A stretch of 64,000 nucleotides of DNA from Hamadaea sp. (GCF_013362815.1 NZ_JABFVK010000019.1:62001-126000), one strand, 5' to 3'; shown: positions 42,846 to 51,356, counted from the stretch's first letter. Notes: generated by a model not told the origin, from the letters alone. Program-made: numbers and translations.

Positions 42846-43894
42846 CGGCGACACTGGAGTTCACCCTCGCTCCGGAGCTGGAGGCGCACGAGCCGCCCGA
42901 GGCCCGGGGACTGGCCCGCGACGAGGTGCGGCTGCTGGCCGGCTCGCCGGACGGCGTGAGCCACCACCGCTTCACCGATTTGCCGTCGCTGTTGAAGGCC
43001 GGTGACGTCCTCGTGGTGAACACGTCGGCCACGATGGCATCGGCAGTGGACACTGTGGACAAGACGCTCGTCGTGCACTTCTCGACTCGCCAGCCCGATG
43101 GGCGATGGGTGGTGGAGGTCCGGCGTCCCGTCGGCGGCTCGACTCAGCCCTTCTTCGACGCTCGGGCCGGCCAGCGGCTCACGCTTTCCGGTGGCGTGGT
43201 GGTCGATCTGCGGGAGCTGTATTCGGATCGGCTGTGGATCGCCGAGGTCTCCATCGATTCGGTGCCACGCTATCTGCGTGCCCATGGCCGTCCGATTCGA
43301 TACTCCTATGTAGAACGAGACTGGCCCCTTTGGGCGTACCGTAGCGTCTTCGCGATCAGCACCCCCGACGACCGGGAGGGCAGCGCGGAGATGCCCAGCG
43401 CAAGCCGGCCGTTCACCGACGCGCTGGTCACCCGCCTGGCCAGCCGCGGCGTCGTGATCGCGCCGATCACCCTGCACACCGGGGTGGCCTCGCCGGAGGC
43501 CCACGAGCGGCCCTACCCCGAGCGGTTCGAGGTCCCCGCGACCACCGCGCGCCTGGTCAATCAGGCTCGCGCGGCCGGTGGGCGGATCATCGCCGTGGGC
43601 ACGACCGCGGTCCGCGCGCTCGAAACTGCGACCCGGCCCGACGGATCGGTCCAGGCTGCGGCGGGCTGGACGGACGTCGTGGTCACTCCAGAGCGAGGGG
43701 TACGCGCAATCGACGGCCTGCTCACGGGGTTCCATGAACCGCGTGCCTCCCACCTGCTCATGTTGTCGGCGATCGCCGGTGAGCGGCTGCTCTCCGAGTG
43801 CTACCGGGAAGCTGTGGACAACGGATACCTGTGGCACGAGTTCGGCGATCTCAACCTGCTCCTGCGCTCTTCGGGCCGCTCCTCGGGAGTCTGA
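42842..43894 (+). CDS. queA: S-adenosylmethionine:tRNA ribosyltransferase-isomerase (QueA)
   Basis: 350-aa QueA-family enzyme, which transfers the ribosyl part of SAM to 7-aminomethyl-7-deazaguanine in tRNA to make epoxyqueuosine. Family segments include LLKAGDVLVVNTSATMA, PITLHTGVASPEAHERPYPERFEVP, GGRIIAVGTTAVRALETA and LLTGFHEPRASHLLMLSA. Normal length. No tgt, queG or queuosine precursor genes are nearby, so the actual role in this organism is uncertain. ATG overlaps the VOC stop; a strong terminator follows. Confidence 0.9.
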   Translation: MTATLEFTLAPELEAHEPPEARGLARDEVRLLAGSPDGVSHHRFTDLPSLLKAGDVLVVNTSATMASAVDTVDKTLVVHFSTRQPDGRWVVEVRRPVGGSTQPFFDARAGQRLTLSGGVVVDLRELYSDRLWIAEVSIDSVPRYLRAHGRPIRYSYVERDWPLWAYRSVFAISTPDDREGSAEMPSASRPFTDALVTRLASRGVVIAPITLHTGVASPEAHERPYPERFEVPATTARLVNQARAAGGRIIAVGTTAVRALETATRPDGSVQAAAGWTDVVVTPERGVRAIDGLLTGFHEPRASHLLMLSAIAGERLLSECYREAVDNGYLWHEFGDLNLLLRSSGRSSGV

Positions 43895-43895
43895 A

Positions 43896-43933
43896 AAAGG
43901 GCGCCGCGTCCTTCTTCGGTCGCGGCGCCCTTT
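43896..43933. terminator. Bidirectional terminator between queA and csbD-like gene
   Basis: AAAGGGCGCCGCG (43896-43908) pairs perfectly with CGCGGCGCCCTTT (43921-43933). A/T ends on both sides make it work for both convergent genes. Confidence 0.85.
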
Positions 43934-43944
43934 CTATGACGGTG

Positions 43945-44151
43945 CTACATGTTCATGGCGTCCTTGGCCTTCTGGCCCATCTCCGACGCCTTGTCCTTGG
44001 CCTTCTCGCCCATGTTCTTGGCCTTGCCCGACATTTCCTCCGACTTGCCTTCCGCCTGCATTCGCTCGTCGTCGGTCATGTCGCCCATTTGCTCCTTGGC
44101 CTTGCCTTTCCACTCCTGGGCTTCATTGCGGATCTTGTCGTCCATACCCAT
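43945..44151 (-). CDS. CsbD-family stress protein
   Basis: 68-aa highly charged, Ala/Lys/Glu-rich protein (DKIRNEAQEWKGKAKEQMGDMTDDERMQAEGKSEEMSGKAKNMGEKAKDKA) typical of CsbD proteins, small stress-induced proteins under sigma-B-type control. The KAK/GKAK pattern repeats. ATG 44151 or 44145; the latter has GAAGG eight bases upstream. Function unknown. Base composition is lower in GC because of lysine content. Confidence 0.85.
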   Translation of the reverse strand: MGMDDKIRNEAQEWKGKAKEQMGDMTDDERMQAEGKSEEMSGKAKNMGEKAKDKASEMGQKAKDAMNM

Positions 44152-44253
44152 GGCCTTCAGACCTCCTCGGGCTCGGTTACCGCGAGGATTACCCCGGTCT
44201 TGGTCCGCTAACCGCTGCTTGCCGATCGCAAATCGGACATTTTGCTCTCGTTT

Positions 44254-44322
44254 TCATGATCATGGTCAGTTCTGGGCTGTGATAGCGCTGTGATAGCGAC
44301 GTGGAAATGACCATGATCATGA
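44254..44322. repeat. Intergenic palindrome family C
   Basis: TCATGATCATGGTCA (44254-44268) and TGACCATGATCATGA (44308-44322) are perfect 15-bp arms. The loop holds two tandem CTGTGATAGCG units. It is in the 233-bp gap between csbD and PP2C genes, where I see nothing else. Confidence 0.8.
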
Positions 44323-44384
44323 GCGGTCCGGTTTCGGGCGCGACTCAGCCGCGCTGCGGCGGGCTTAGCTGCTCTGCGTCGCGA

Positions 44385-45185
44385 TTAGAGGCCGAGGAGC
44401 GCGGCGAGCTGGGCGACGCCGGGCAGCCGCCGCGCGCCCTTGGGACCGGCCTCGACGGTCGTCACGTCGGCGACCACGACCGTGACGTTGTCCGGCGCAC
44501 CCGCCTGGAGGGCCAGCTTCACGAGCTGCTCGGCGGCCTGCTTCACCTCGGGATGGGTCTGGAGCGCGTGCGCGATGCTGTGGTCGGTGACGATGTCGGA
44601 GAGGCCGTCACTGCACAGCAGGAACCGGTCGCCGGGGCGTACGGCGACGGTGGAGCACGCCGTCGTGAAGTCGAGCCCCTGCACGGACTGCGTGATGAGG
44701 GACTTCTGCGGGTGGTGGCGGGCGTCGTCCTCGCTCAGTACGCCGCGGTCGATGAGCGTCTGCACGTAGGTGTCGTCCTTGGTGAGCCGACGGAGTTCGC
44801 CGTCGCGCAGGAGGTACGCCCGGGAGTCGCCGACATGCGCCACCGTGACCTCGGCCGCCTCGTCGGCGTCGGCGGACAGCAGCACGGCGGTCATCGTCGT
44901 GCCCATGCCTTCCTTCAGCGGGTCGTCGAGGGTGGCCTGGTAGATCTCCCGGTTGGCCGTCATGAGGTGGTCCAGCAGCGTACGCGCCGGTTCGTCGCCT
45001 AGCTCGGCGGTCTCCAGGGCGGCGAGCTCGCGGATCACGATCGCGCTCGCGTCCTCGCCCGCGGGTGCCCCGCCGACCCCGTCGGCGATCACGAGCAACC
45101 GGGATCCGGCGTACGCCGAATCCTCGTTGTTCGCCCGGATCAGCCCGAGGTCGGTGAGCAGAACGGAACGGAGGGCGAGACTCAT
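44385..45185 (-). CDS. PP2C-type Ser/Thr protein phosphatase
   Basis: 266-aa metal-dependent phosphatase of the PstP/Stp type. Motifs: RANNEDSAYAG, VIADGVGGAPAGEDAS, VAHVGDSRAYLLRDGEL, LLCSDGLSDIV and GAPDNVTVVVADV, giving the Mn/Mg-binding aspartates. No membrane segment, unlike PstP, so it is a soluble phosphatase that may counter a Ser/Thr kinase elsewhere. ATG 45185. It is divergent from the AAA-LuxR regulator. Confidence 0.93.
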   Translation of the reverse strand: MSLALRSVLLTDLGLIRANNEDSAYAGSRLLVIADGVGGAPAGEDASAIVIRELAALETAELGDEPARTLLDHLMTANREIYQATLDDPLKEGMGTTMTAVLLSADADEAAEVTVAHVGDSRAYLLRDGELRRLTKDDTYVQTLIDRGVLSEDDARHHPQKSLITQSVQGLDFTTACSTVAVRPGDRFLLCSDGLSDIVTDHSIAHALQTHPEVKQAAEQLVKLALQAGAPDNVTVVVADVTTVEAGPKGARRLPGVAQLAALLGL

Positions 45186-45261
45186 CCCTCAAGGGTGCAG
45201 GGTAGGACGGTCAGATGTCTCTAGGCATTAGTACGTAATTTCTGGGGGAGCCCGCTCGGCC

Positions 45262-46278
45262 GTGAGAGAAATGTGCGGCAACCGTATCCTTTGGGCCGTG
45301 AACCCGGTGCCGATGGTTGGGCGCGCCGACGAACTGCGGGAGATCGTCGGCCAGTGGGCGCGCGTGGTATCGGGGGATTTGTCGGGTCCGGGGATGGTCG
45401 TCCTGACCGGCCACCCGGGAGTCGGCAAAAGCCGCCTGGTCGCGGCGGCCGTCGAAACGCTCGACCCTCGTCCGGCGACCGTGCTGGCCGGCACCGCCCG
45501 GCTGCACTCGCCCGCCCCGTACGACTGGCTGGCCGCCGTGCTGAGTGGGCGAGACATGCGTACGCTGCCGGTCCCGGCCGACGGTCTCGCTTGGCTCGCC
45601 CAGGAATCGCAGGCCCCGATCGAGCGGTACGCCCCCGACGCGCTCCTGCGTCTCGCCGTACGCACAGTGCGAGCCCTGGTCGGCGACGGTCCCGCCGTCC
45701 TCGTCGTCGAAGACCTGCACGCCCTCGACCCGGCCAGCCTGAGTCTCCTCGCCGAACTGGCGGCGGCGCCCAGGCTCCCGGTGCTGCTCATCGTGACCAG
45801 TCAACCGGCGGAAGCGGCAGTCGCCCGGCACTTGGTCGCGCGTACGCTGGCCCGCCTGTCCGGCGTACCGAACGCCATCCGCCAGCACCTCGGGCCGCTC
45901 GCCCCGGAGTTCGTCACCGAAATCCTCACTGCGGCCCACCCGGGACTGGCCGACGCCGACCGCCTCGGTGAGCGCGTCTGGCAGCGTACGGGCGGAAACC
46001 CGTACCTGCTCAGCGAATTGCTCGCCATCACGGCCGGACGCGGCGTCGAGGCCCTTGAGTCCCTACCGGCGGACGCGGGGCCGGAAGAAGCGGTCGAGCT
46101 GACCGCCCGGGAACTTCAAGTGCTGGAATGCCTCGCCGCCGGGATGTCGAACAAGCAGGTCGCGAAGTCGCTCGACATCTCCATCCGGACGGTCGCGGTG
46201 CACGTCTCCAACCTGCTCCGGAAGACCGGGTCGTCGTCGCGGACCGAGGCTGCTTTGTGGGCGGTCAAACGGCCTTGA
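45262..46278 (+). CDS. AAA-ATPase/LuxR-type regulator
   Basis: Up to 338 aa. An AAA/STAND-like ATPase with Walker A TGHPGVGKSRL and Walker B VLVVEDLHALD occupies most of the protein; the C-terminal LuxR HTH is LTARELQVLECLAAGMSNKQVAKSLDISIRTVAVHVSNLL. It looks like a miniature LAL regulator lacking the usual long TPR middle region. GTG 45262 has GGGGAG 11 bases upstream; GTG 45298 (NPVPMVGR) is an equally likely start. Target genes unknown. Confidence 0.85.
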   Translation: MREMCGNRILWAVNPVPMVGRADELREIVGQWARVVSGDLSGPGMVVLTGHPGVGKSRLVAAAVETLDPRPATVLAGTARLHSPAPYDWLAAVLSGRDMRTLPVPADGLAWLAQESQAPIERYAPDALLRLAVRTVRALVGDGPAVLVVEDLHALDPASLSLLAELAAAPRLPVLLIVTSQPAEAAVARHLVARTLARLSGVPNAIRQHLGPLAPEFVTEILTAAHPGLADADRLGERVWQRTGGNPYLLSELLAITAGRGVEALESLPADAGPEEAVELTARELQVLECLAAGMSNKQVAKSLDISIRTVAVHVSNLLRKTGSSSRTEAALWAVKRP

Positions 46279-46310
46279 CCGCCGTTCTCTGGTGGTCTTC
46301 GCCTGGGCTC

Positions 46311-46350
46311 GCGTCGCGTCGCGTCGCGTCGCGTCGCGTCGCGTCGCGTC
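46311..46350. repeat. GCGTC pentanucleotide microsatellite, 8 copies
   Basis: Eight perfect tandem GCGTC units directly after the LuxR gene. Slippage-prone; non-coding here. Further degenerate GTGTCGGGCTCG units follow. Confidence 0.9.
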
Positions 46351-46396
46351 GCGCTCGTGTCGGGCTCGCGGTCGCGCTCGTGTCGGGCTCGCGGTC
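46351..46396. repeat. 23-bp tandem duplication
   Basis: Two perfect copies of a 23-bp unit beginning GCGCTCGTGTCGGG (46351-46373, 46374-46396), followed by looser copies of CGTCGTGTCGGGCTGG to about 46480. The whole 344-bp gap 46279-46622 is low-complexity repeat plus a family D palindrome; no gene is seen. Confidence 0.85.
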
Positions 46397-46486
46397 GCGC
46401 TCGCCTGGTGTAGCGCGCGCGTCGTGTCGGGCTGGCTCGTGCTTGCGCGTCGTGTCGGGCTGGGCTCGTGCTCGGCTGGTGTCGCG

Positions 46487-46550
46487 CGCGTTATCCCGGG
46501 ATAACGCGGTCTTCCGCGCGGCGGAGGGGACGTTATCCCCGGATAACGCG
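46487..46550. repeat. Intergenic palindrome family D, copy 1
   Basis: 64 bp made of a perfect GCGTTATCCCGGGATAACGC palindrome, a spacer and GTTATCCCCGGATAACGCG. The reverse complement aligns with 56082-56144. Confidence 0.85.
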
Positions 46551-46622
46551 CCGCGCCACCCCACCGGACCCCGCCCCACCCCGCCGCCCGCCCCGCCGGG
46601 CGAAATGGCGCGAAATGCGCGG

Positions 46623-47591
46623 TCAGCCGGCGCGACCGCGCGCCTTGAGCTGGCCGGGCGGCAGCGGAGGAGCCAGCAGCCGCTCGCCGTCGTAGCCGTG
46701 TACCTCGCCGAAGCCGCCCGTCCCGGCGTTCCACGCCTCGCGGGCCTGCGCGACCTCGTCCCCGGTACGCGCGACGAAGTTCCACCACATGACGATGTGC
46801 TCTTCGAACGGTTCTCCGCCGAGCAGCAGGAGAGCAGTGTCCACATCAGACTCGAGCTGGACGTCGGATCGGCTGGATCCCAGATACAGCAACGATCCCG
46901 GTTCGAGCAGTACGCCGTCCACCCGAGCGCCGCCGGTCATGGTGAGGACGGCGTACTCGAAGTCGGGTTCCAGCGGGAAGCGCGCGTCGGCTCCGGCCGC
47001 CACCGTCAGGTCCGCCCCGACGAGCGGGGAATACGTCGTCCCCGGTGACGCCGCGCCGTCGATCTCGCCGAGCATCACGGTCGCGGTCACCCCGCCTCCG
47101 TCGACCACCGGGAGTTCAGGGTGATGCTCGAAGGCCGGCTCCACATGCCGGTACGCGTCCGGCAGCGCGACCCACAGTTGAGCTCCGTGCAACAGCGGGA
47201 GATGGTCGCGCGGCGACTCCTCGGAGTGGGCGATGGCCCGGCCCGACGTCATCACGCCGAGCTGACCGGGGCGCACCGTCTGCAGGCTGCCGAGACTGTC
47301 CCGGTGCAGGACCTCGCCTTCGTGCAGCCAGCTCACCGTCTGGAGGCCCATGTGCGGATGCGGTGGCACCTGCATCCCGGGTTCGGCGGCGATGTCGTCC
47401 GGCCCGTAATGGTCGACGAAACACCACGCACCGACCATGCGCCGGCCGAGTGTCGGCAGCAGCCGGCGTACGCGTGTGCTCTCGCCGAGCTGCACGACCC
47501 GGCCCGGAATGAGATCGCGTGCGGGTTCGGCGGCGACAGCGGCGCGACCGCCGCAGGTGGACATCGCCGGGGCGCGGTCGAGGTTGCTCAT
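46623..47591 (-). CDS. Pirin-family protein
   Basis: 322-aa bicupin. The N-terminal cupin carries the iron ligands in PPHPHMGLQTVSWLHEGEVLHRDSLG and the later HSEE motif; the C-terminal domain is PFEEHIVMWWNFVART. Bacterial pirins act as quercetinases or as redox regulators. About 25 extra N-terminal residues precede the pirin core. ATG 47591. Neighbours give no specific link. Confidence 0.9.
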   Translation of the reverse strand: MSNLDRAPAMSTCGGRAAVAAEPARDLIPGRVVQLGESTRVRRLLPTLGRRMVGAWCFVDHYGPDDIAAEPGMQVPPHPHMGLQTVSWLHEGEVLHRDSLGSLQTVRPGQLGVMTSGRAIAHSEESPRDHLPLLHGAQLWVALPDAYRHVEPAFEHHPELPVVDGGGVTATVMLGEIDGAASPGTTYSPLVGADLTVAAGADARFPLEPDFEYAVLTMTGGARVDGVLLEPGSLLYLGSSRSDVQLESDVDTALLLLGGEPFEEHIVMWWNFVARTGDEVAQAREAWNAGTGGFGEVHGYDGERLLAPPLPPGQLKARGRAG

Positions 47592-47646
47592 GCGCTCAAC
47601 CTACCCGTGCCCCGGCGTCTGCCCGTGTTGATCAGGGTCCCCCGGA

Positions 47647-47707
47647 GTTGATCAGGCTCGTGCGGACACGACACGCCGGTCGATCACGCCCGGTAGTTCA
47701 TGATCGG
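47647..47707. repeat. Diverged family B palindrome
   Basis: Reverse complement keeps GATCATGAAC, CCGGCGTGTCG and GATCAAC at the same spacing as the 62-bp family B element (61 bp here). It lies between the pirin start and the next gene on the same strand. Confidence 0.55.
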
Positions 47708-47750
47708 GCGGAAAGAGCGGCGCGGAAAAGCGGGCGCGGAAAAAAGGGGG

Positions 47751-48773
47751 CTAGACGAAGGCGGTGGTCCAGTAGCGGGCTTTGTAGAACTTGGCTCCGG
47801 AGCGCGACCCGCTCCCGCCGCTGGAGAAGCCGACCGAGCTGGTCCAGTACTGGCTCTCACTCGGGGCGTCGACGTAGAACCGCACGCCGTTCGGCAGACT
47901 CCCGTACGCCTTCACGTAGGTGGCCGTGCTGATCCGCCGCTTGCCGCTGAACACCCAGCTCGCCCCGGCGTACAGGAGGCTGACTTCCCAGACGCCGTGG
48001 TTGGTGCCGGTGCCGCCGACGGTGTAGAAGAACTTGCCCGAGGCGTAGTCGGGCTGCAGGTCGTGCCCGGTGCCGGAGAACGTGGTCTTGCAGGCGAGCT
48101 TCAGCCCGGTCAGGTGCCCGCTGCTGTTCACGACGAGGTGGTACGCCCGCAGTTCGCCCTTGCCGACGGCCAGCAGCAGTCCGCTGTTGGTGTCGTAGAG
48201 CACGCCGTGCGCGCCTTCGAAGCCGTACTTCACCGAGCCGCTGTAGGAGGTCCCGGGCTTGCCGCCGTTGCTGGACGGGATGAACAGGCTCAGCCCGCCG
48301 CCGTCGGCGAACGAGCTGCTGTATTGCCGGGCTCGCGAGGACGCGACGACGATCGCGCCGTAGTTCTTGATGCGCTCGACCGCGTGCGGGTTGCCCGGCA
48401 CGGTGGCGCTCCAGACGACGCTCTTGGAACTCTGGTCGATCATCGCCGCCTTGCCGCCCGCCGAGGCGGTCCCGGAGGCGGCCACCAGGACGACGTCGCC
48501 CCAGGCCGCGGTCGGGCGGCGCTTGACGTCCGACAGGTTCGTCCAGGTCGACCCGGCCGGCGCCGACCAGCGCCAGCGCACGTTGCCGTCGCTCCACGAG
48601 GTGTTCGAGTGGCTGAACACGAGCACGTCGTTCGTCTTCTGCTCGGTCGTGGCCACGAGGTACTCCGCGGCGGCGGCCGGCTCGGCGGCGACGAGCGCAC
48701 CGGCCACCGTGCCGCCGGTCGCGGCGACGACACCGGCCGCGGCGGTGCTGCCCAGCAGGGTCCTTCTGCGCAT
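47751..48773 (-). CDS. Tat-exported beta-propeller-like protein (DUF6528)
   Basis: 340-aa exported protein. The N-terminus MRRRTLLGSTAAAGVVAA has a twin-arginine motif, with cleavage probably near AAAAEY. The mature part is beta-rich with repeated short blades (VLVFSHSNTSW, VVWSATVPGNPHAVE, GHDLQPDYASGKFFYTVGG) and matches the DUF6528 type. Function unknown; surface or periplasmic binding is plausible. The ATG at 48773 is preferred to an upstream extension. Confidence 0.8.
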   Translation of the reverse strand: MRRRTLLGSTAAAGVVAATGGTVAGALVAAEPAAAAEYLVATTEQKTNDVLVFSHSNTSWSDGNVRWRWSAPAGSTWTNLSDVKRRPTAAWGDVVLVAASGTASAGGKAAMIDQSSKSVVWSATVPGNPHAVERIKNYGAIVVASSRARQYSSSFADGGGLSLFIPSSNGGKPGTSYSGSVKYGFEGAHGVLYDTNSGLLLAVGKGELRAYHLVVNSSGHLTGLKLACKTTFSGTGHDLQPDYASGKFFYTVGGTGTNHGVWEVSLLYAGASWVFSGKRRISTATYVKAYGSLPNGVRFYVDAPSESQYWTSSVGFSSGGSGSRSGAKFYKARYWTTAFV

Positions 48774-48893
48774 TGGTCTCCCCAGGTCGGCGGGCCGTCG
48801 AGGCAGGCCCGATGGCTCAAGATCCTGACAGCGCGGGGCAACCTCGGCAAACAGTGAACGGCCGCCCTGTGGATAACTCCGGCCGCCCCTCTG

Positions 48894-48955
48894 GTTGATC
48901 ATGAGGTTTGGGGGTGCGACTCGCCGACGAGACGGACCTTGGGTTCATGATCAAC
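48894..48955. repeat. Intergenic palindrome family B, copy 3
   Basis: 62 bp, same orientation as copy 2, with ends GTTGATCATGA and TCATGATCAAC. It lies between divergent genes, so it is not only a convergent-gene terminator. Confidence 0.85.
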
Positions 48956-49019
48956 GGGGAGAGTCGGATATCCGTGAATGTCTGGGCGCTCGCCGCGTTC
49001 CGTGGGCACTCTGGCCAGT

Positions 49020-50714
49020 GTGGACACCGTCATCATCGTGGGAGCGGGGCCGACCGGCCTCACGGCGGCGCTGGAGGTGGCCGGTCGGGGGATCCCGGTC
49101 GTCGTCTACGACGCCGGCGACCTCAGCTCCGCCGCCGAGACCGGTTCGCGAGCGATCGCCGTCCATCGCACGGCGCTGACCGTCTGGGAGCGCCTCGGTT
49201 GCGCGGGCCCGATGATCGCCGAAGGCGTCGCGTGGCAGACGAGGCGTACCTTCCTCGGCACTCGCGAAATCCTCACCCAGGCCCTGCCCATGGACCCCGG
49301 CGGCCTGCCGACCTTCCTCAACCTGCAGCAGTACCGCACCGAACACCATCTGCTCGCGGCCGCCCGCGCGCACCCCCTGATCGAGCTCCGGCCTGGGCAC
49401 CGGGTCACCGCGGTGCGCCAGGACCGTCGTCAAGTCACGCTTCACCTTCAGAATCAGACTGGTACGCACAACGCAACGGCGGCGTACGTGCTGGCCTGTG
49501 ACGGTGCGCGCGGCGGGCTGCGCCGGGCGTTGGGGCTGGACTTCCCCGGCGAGACCTTCCCGGATCGGTTCCTCATCGCCGACATCCGGGCCGACCTGCC
49601 GTTGCCGCCGGAGCCCCGGTTCTACTTCGACCACCCGGCGCATCCGGGCAGCACGGTGCTGATCCATCCGCAGCCGTTCGGCGTGTGGCGGATCGACTGG
49701 CAGCTCGGGGCGTACGCCGATGTGGCCGCCGAGACGTCGCCGGAGCGCATGGACACCCGCATCCGGGCGCTGCTGACCGCCGTCACCGGGCAGGACGTCC
49801 CGTACGAGCTGGTGTGGCTCAGCGACTATCGGTTCCACCAGCGGCTGCTGACGCGGCTGCGGCACCGGCGGGTGTTCTTCCTCGGCGACGCCGGCCATCT
49901 CGTGGCCCCGTTCGGCGCGCGCGGCATGAACGGTGCGGTGCAAGACGTCGAGAACCTCGGCTGGAAGCTCACCGCCGTCCTCAGTGGTCACGCGCCGGAG
50001 TCCCTGCTGGAGTCCTATCAGGACGAAAGGTGGGCCGCCCAGGAGCACAATCGCCGGGTGGTCTCGGCGACCATGCGGTTCATGGCTCCGCGTACGCGGT
50101 GGCAGTCGCTGCGGCGGGAGACGATCCTGCGGTTGGCCGCCCGTTGGCGGCGAGCCGCCCGCTGGGTCGACAGCGGCCGCATGAGCGAGCCCTACCGGTA
50201 CGCCGTCTCGGCGATCGTGCTGCCCGACGACCGCCCGGCCCGGCATTGGCGCGGAGCGCCGGAGTTGGGCGGGAAAGCCCCCGACGGCGACTGCGTCCTC
50301 GGTGGCCATCCGACGCGGTTGCGGCATCAATTCGGCCGGGACTGGGTGGCGCTGTGGTTCTGCGACTCCGGCCCGACCTCCGGCGGCGACGTGTTGCCCG
50401 CCGAACTCGGTGAAGTCCCGTGCCGGGTGGTCGCGGTGAACCCGGCCGACTGCGTCGATCTCGCGACCGCGTACGCCGCGCAGCCGGGCACGCTCTATCT
50501 CGTCCGGCCGGACGGGCACATCGCCGCGCGCCGACGGAACTCCGGGCCCGGCGTTGTGCGTATCCTCCTGGAAATCATGGGGATGCGCGGAGCGTCAGGG
50601 GCGCACCTGGCCGACCTGCCACCGCACCTCCCGCAGCAGCGCGGCCAGATCGCCGGCGACGTTGACGAACTGGAACCCGGACTGGACCCGGTCGACCGCG
50701 GCCCGGGAGTCTGA
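49020..50714 (+). CDS. FAD-dependent aromatic hydroxylase (MhpA-like)
   Basis: About 564-aa class A flavoprotein monooxygenase. GAGPTGLTAALE near the start binds FAD, ACDGARGGLRRALG is the DG motif, and FFLGDAGHLVAPFGARGMNGAVQDVENLGWKL is the strongly conserved GD motif. It resembles 3-(3-hydroxyphenyl)propionate hydroxylases, with a C-terminal thioredoxin-like domain. GTG 49020 gives the normal start; 48978 is also open. The last 40 residues run over the convergent aldolase gene by 120 bp and do not look like family sequence, so the original stop may be lost. Confidence 0.85.
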   Translation: MDTVIIVGAGPTGLTAALEVAGRGIPVVVYDAGDLSSAAETGSRAIAVHRTALTVWERLGCAGPMIAEGVAWQTRRTFLGTREILTQALPMDPGGLPTFLNLQQYRTEHHLLAAARAHPLIELRPGHRVTAVRQDRRQVTLHLQNQTGTHNATAAYVLACDGARGGLRRALGLDFPGETFPDRFLIADIRADLPLPPEPRFYFDHPAHPGSTVLIHPQPFGVWRIDWQLGAYADVAAETSPERMDTRIRALLTAVTGQDVPYELVWLSDYRFHQRLLTRLRHRRVFFLGDAGHLVAPFGARGMNGAVQDVENLGWKLTAVLSGHAPESLLESYQDERWAAQEHNRRVVSATMRFMAPRTRWQSLRRETILRLAARWRRAARWVDSGRMSEPYRYAVSAIVLPDDRPARHWRGAPELGGKAPDGDCVLGGHPTRLRHQFGRDWVALWFCDSGPTSGGDVLPAELGEVPCRVVAVNPADCVDLATAYAAQPGTLYLVRPDGHIAARRRNSGPGVVRILLEIMGMRGASGAHLADLPPHLPQQRGQIAGDVDELEPGLDPVDRGPGV

Positions 50715-51356
50715 GCAGTAGATCCCGACCGGCAGGCTGTGGCGGGCCGCCGCCTGCCGGATCGTGACGAGCGGCCCGGCAAGCTCGGGGTTTTCCGGCG
50801 CGGGCGGAAGCCCGAGCGAGACGGACAGGTCGACCGGCCCGACGAACAGGCCGTCCAGTCCCGGCACCGCCGCGATCTGCTCCACATTCGACAAAGCGGC
50901 GGCGCTCTCGATCTGGGCGATCACGAGGGTCTTGGCGTTGGCCTCGGTGAAGTAGCCGGGCAGTGTCGTGTCGAACGCCAGCCCGGCCCAGGCGCTGCCC
51001 AGACTGCGCCGACCGACCGGCGGGAACTTCGCCGCCGCGACCAGGGCGGCCGCCTCGTCGGCGGTGTCGATCATCGGGCCGATCACGGCCGATGCCCCGG
51101 CGTCGAGCGCGCGTTTGACGTTCTCGGTCGTGTTCTCCGCGATCCGCACGACCGCACAGCCGCCCGCGTCGGCGATCGCAGCGACCATCGCGGACATCGT
51201 CTCCGCGCCCATCGGGCCGTGTTCGGCGTCCACGACGAGGAAGTCGGCGCCCGCCCGGGCGAGTTGCCGGGCGGTGGCCGGGCTCGGGATGCTCAGCCAG
51301 ACCCCGTACGCCGGGCGGCCCGCCGTCAGCAGTTCGGAAAGCTTGTTGTCGCGCAC
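50595..51356 (-). CDS. HpcH/HpaI-family aldolase
   Basis: 253-aa class II TIM-barrel aldolase that cleaves 4-hydroxy-2-oxo acids to pyruvate and an aldehyde. Catalytic His in VVDAEHGPM, Arg in VVRIAENT, metal ligands Glu in IAQIES and Asp in GPVDLSVSLGL are all present. The GTG at 51356 gives the family length. It is convergent and overlapping with the aromatic hydroxylase; both families serve aromatic breakdown, but a shared pathway is inference. Confidence 0.9.
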   Translation of the reverse strand: MRDNKLSELLTAGRPAYGVWLSIPSPATARQLARAGADFLVVDAEHGPMGAETMSAMVAAIADAGGCAVVRIAENTTENVKRALDAGASAVIGPMIDTADEAAALVAAAKFPPVGRRSLGSAWAGLAFDTTLPGYFTEANAKTLVIAQIESAAALSNVEQIAAVPGLDGLFVGPVDLSVSLGLPPAPENPELAGPLVTIRQAAARHSLPVGIYCSDSRAAVDRVQSGFQFVNVAGDLAALLREVRWQVGQVRP

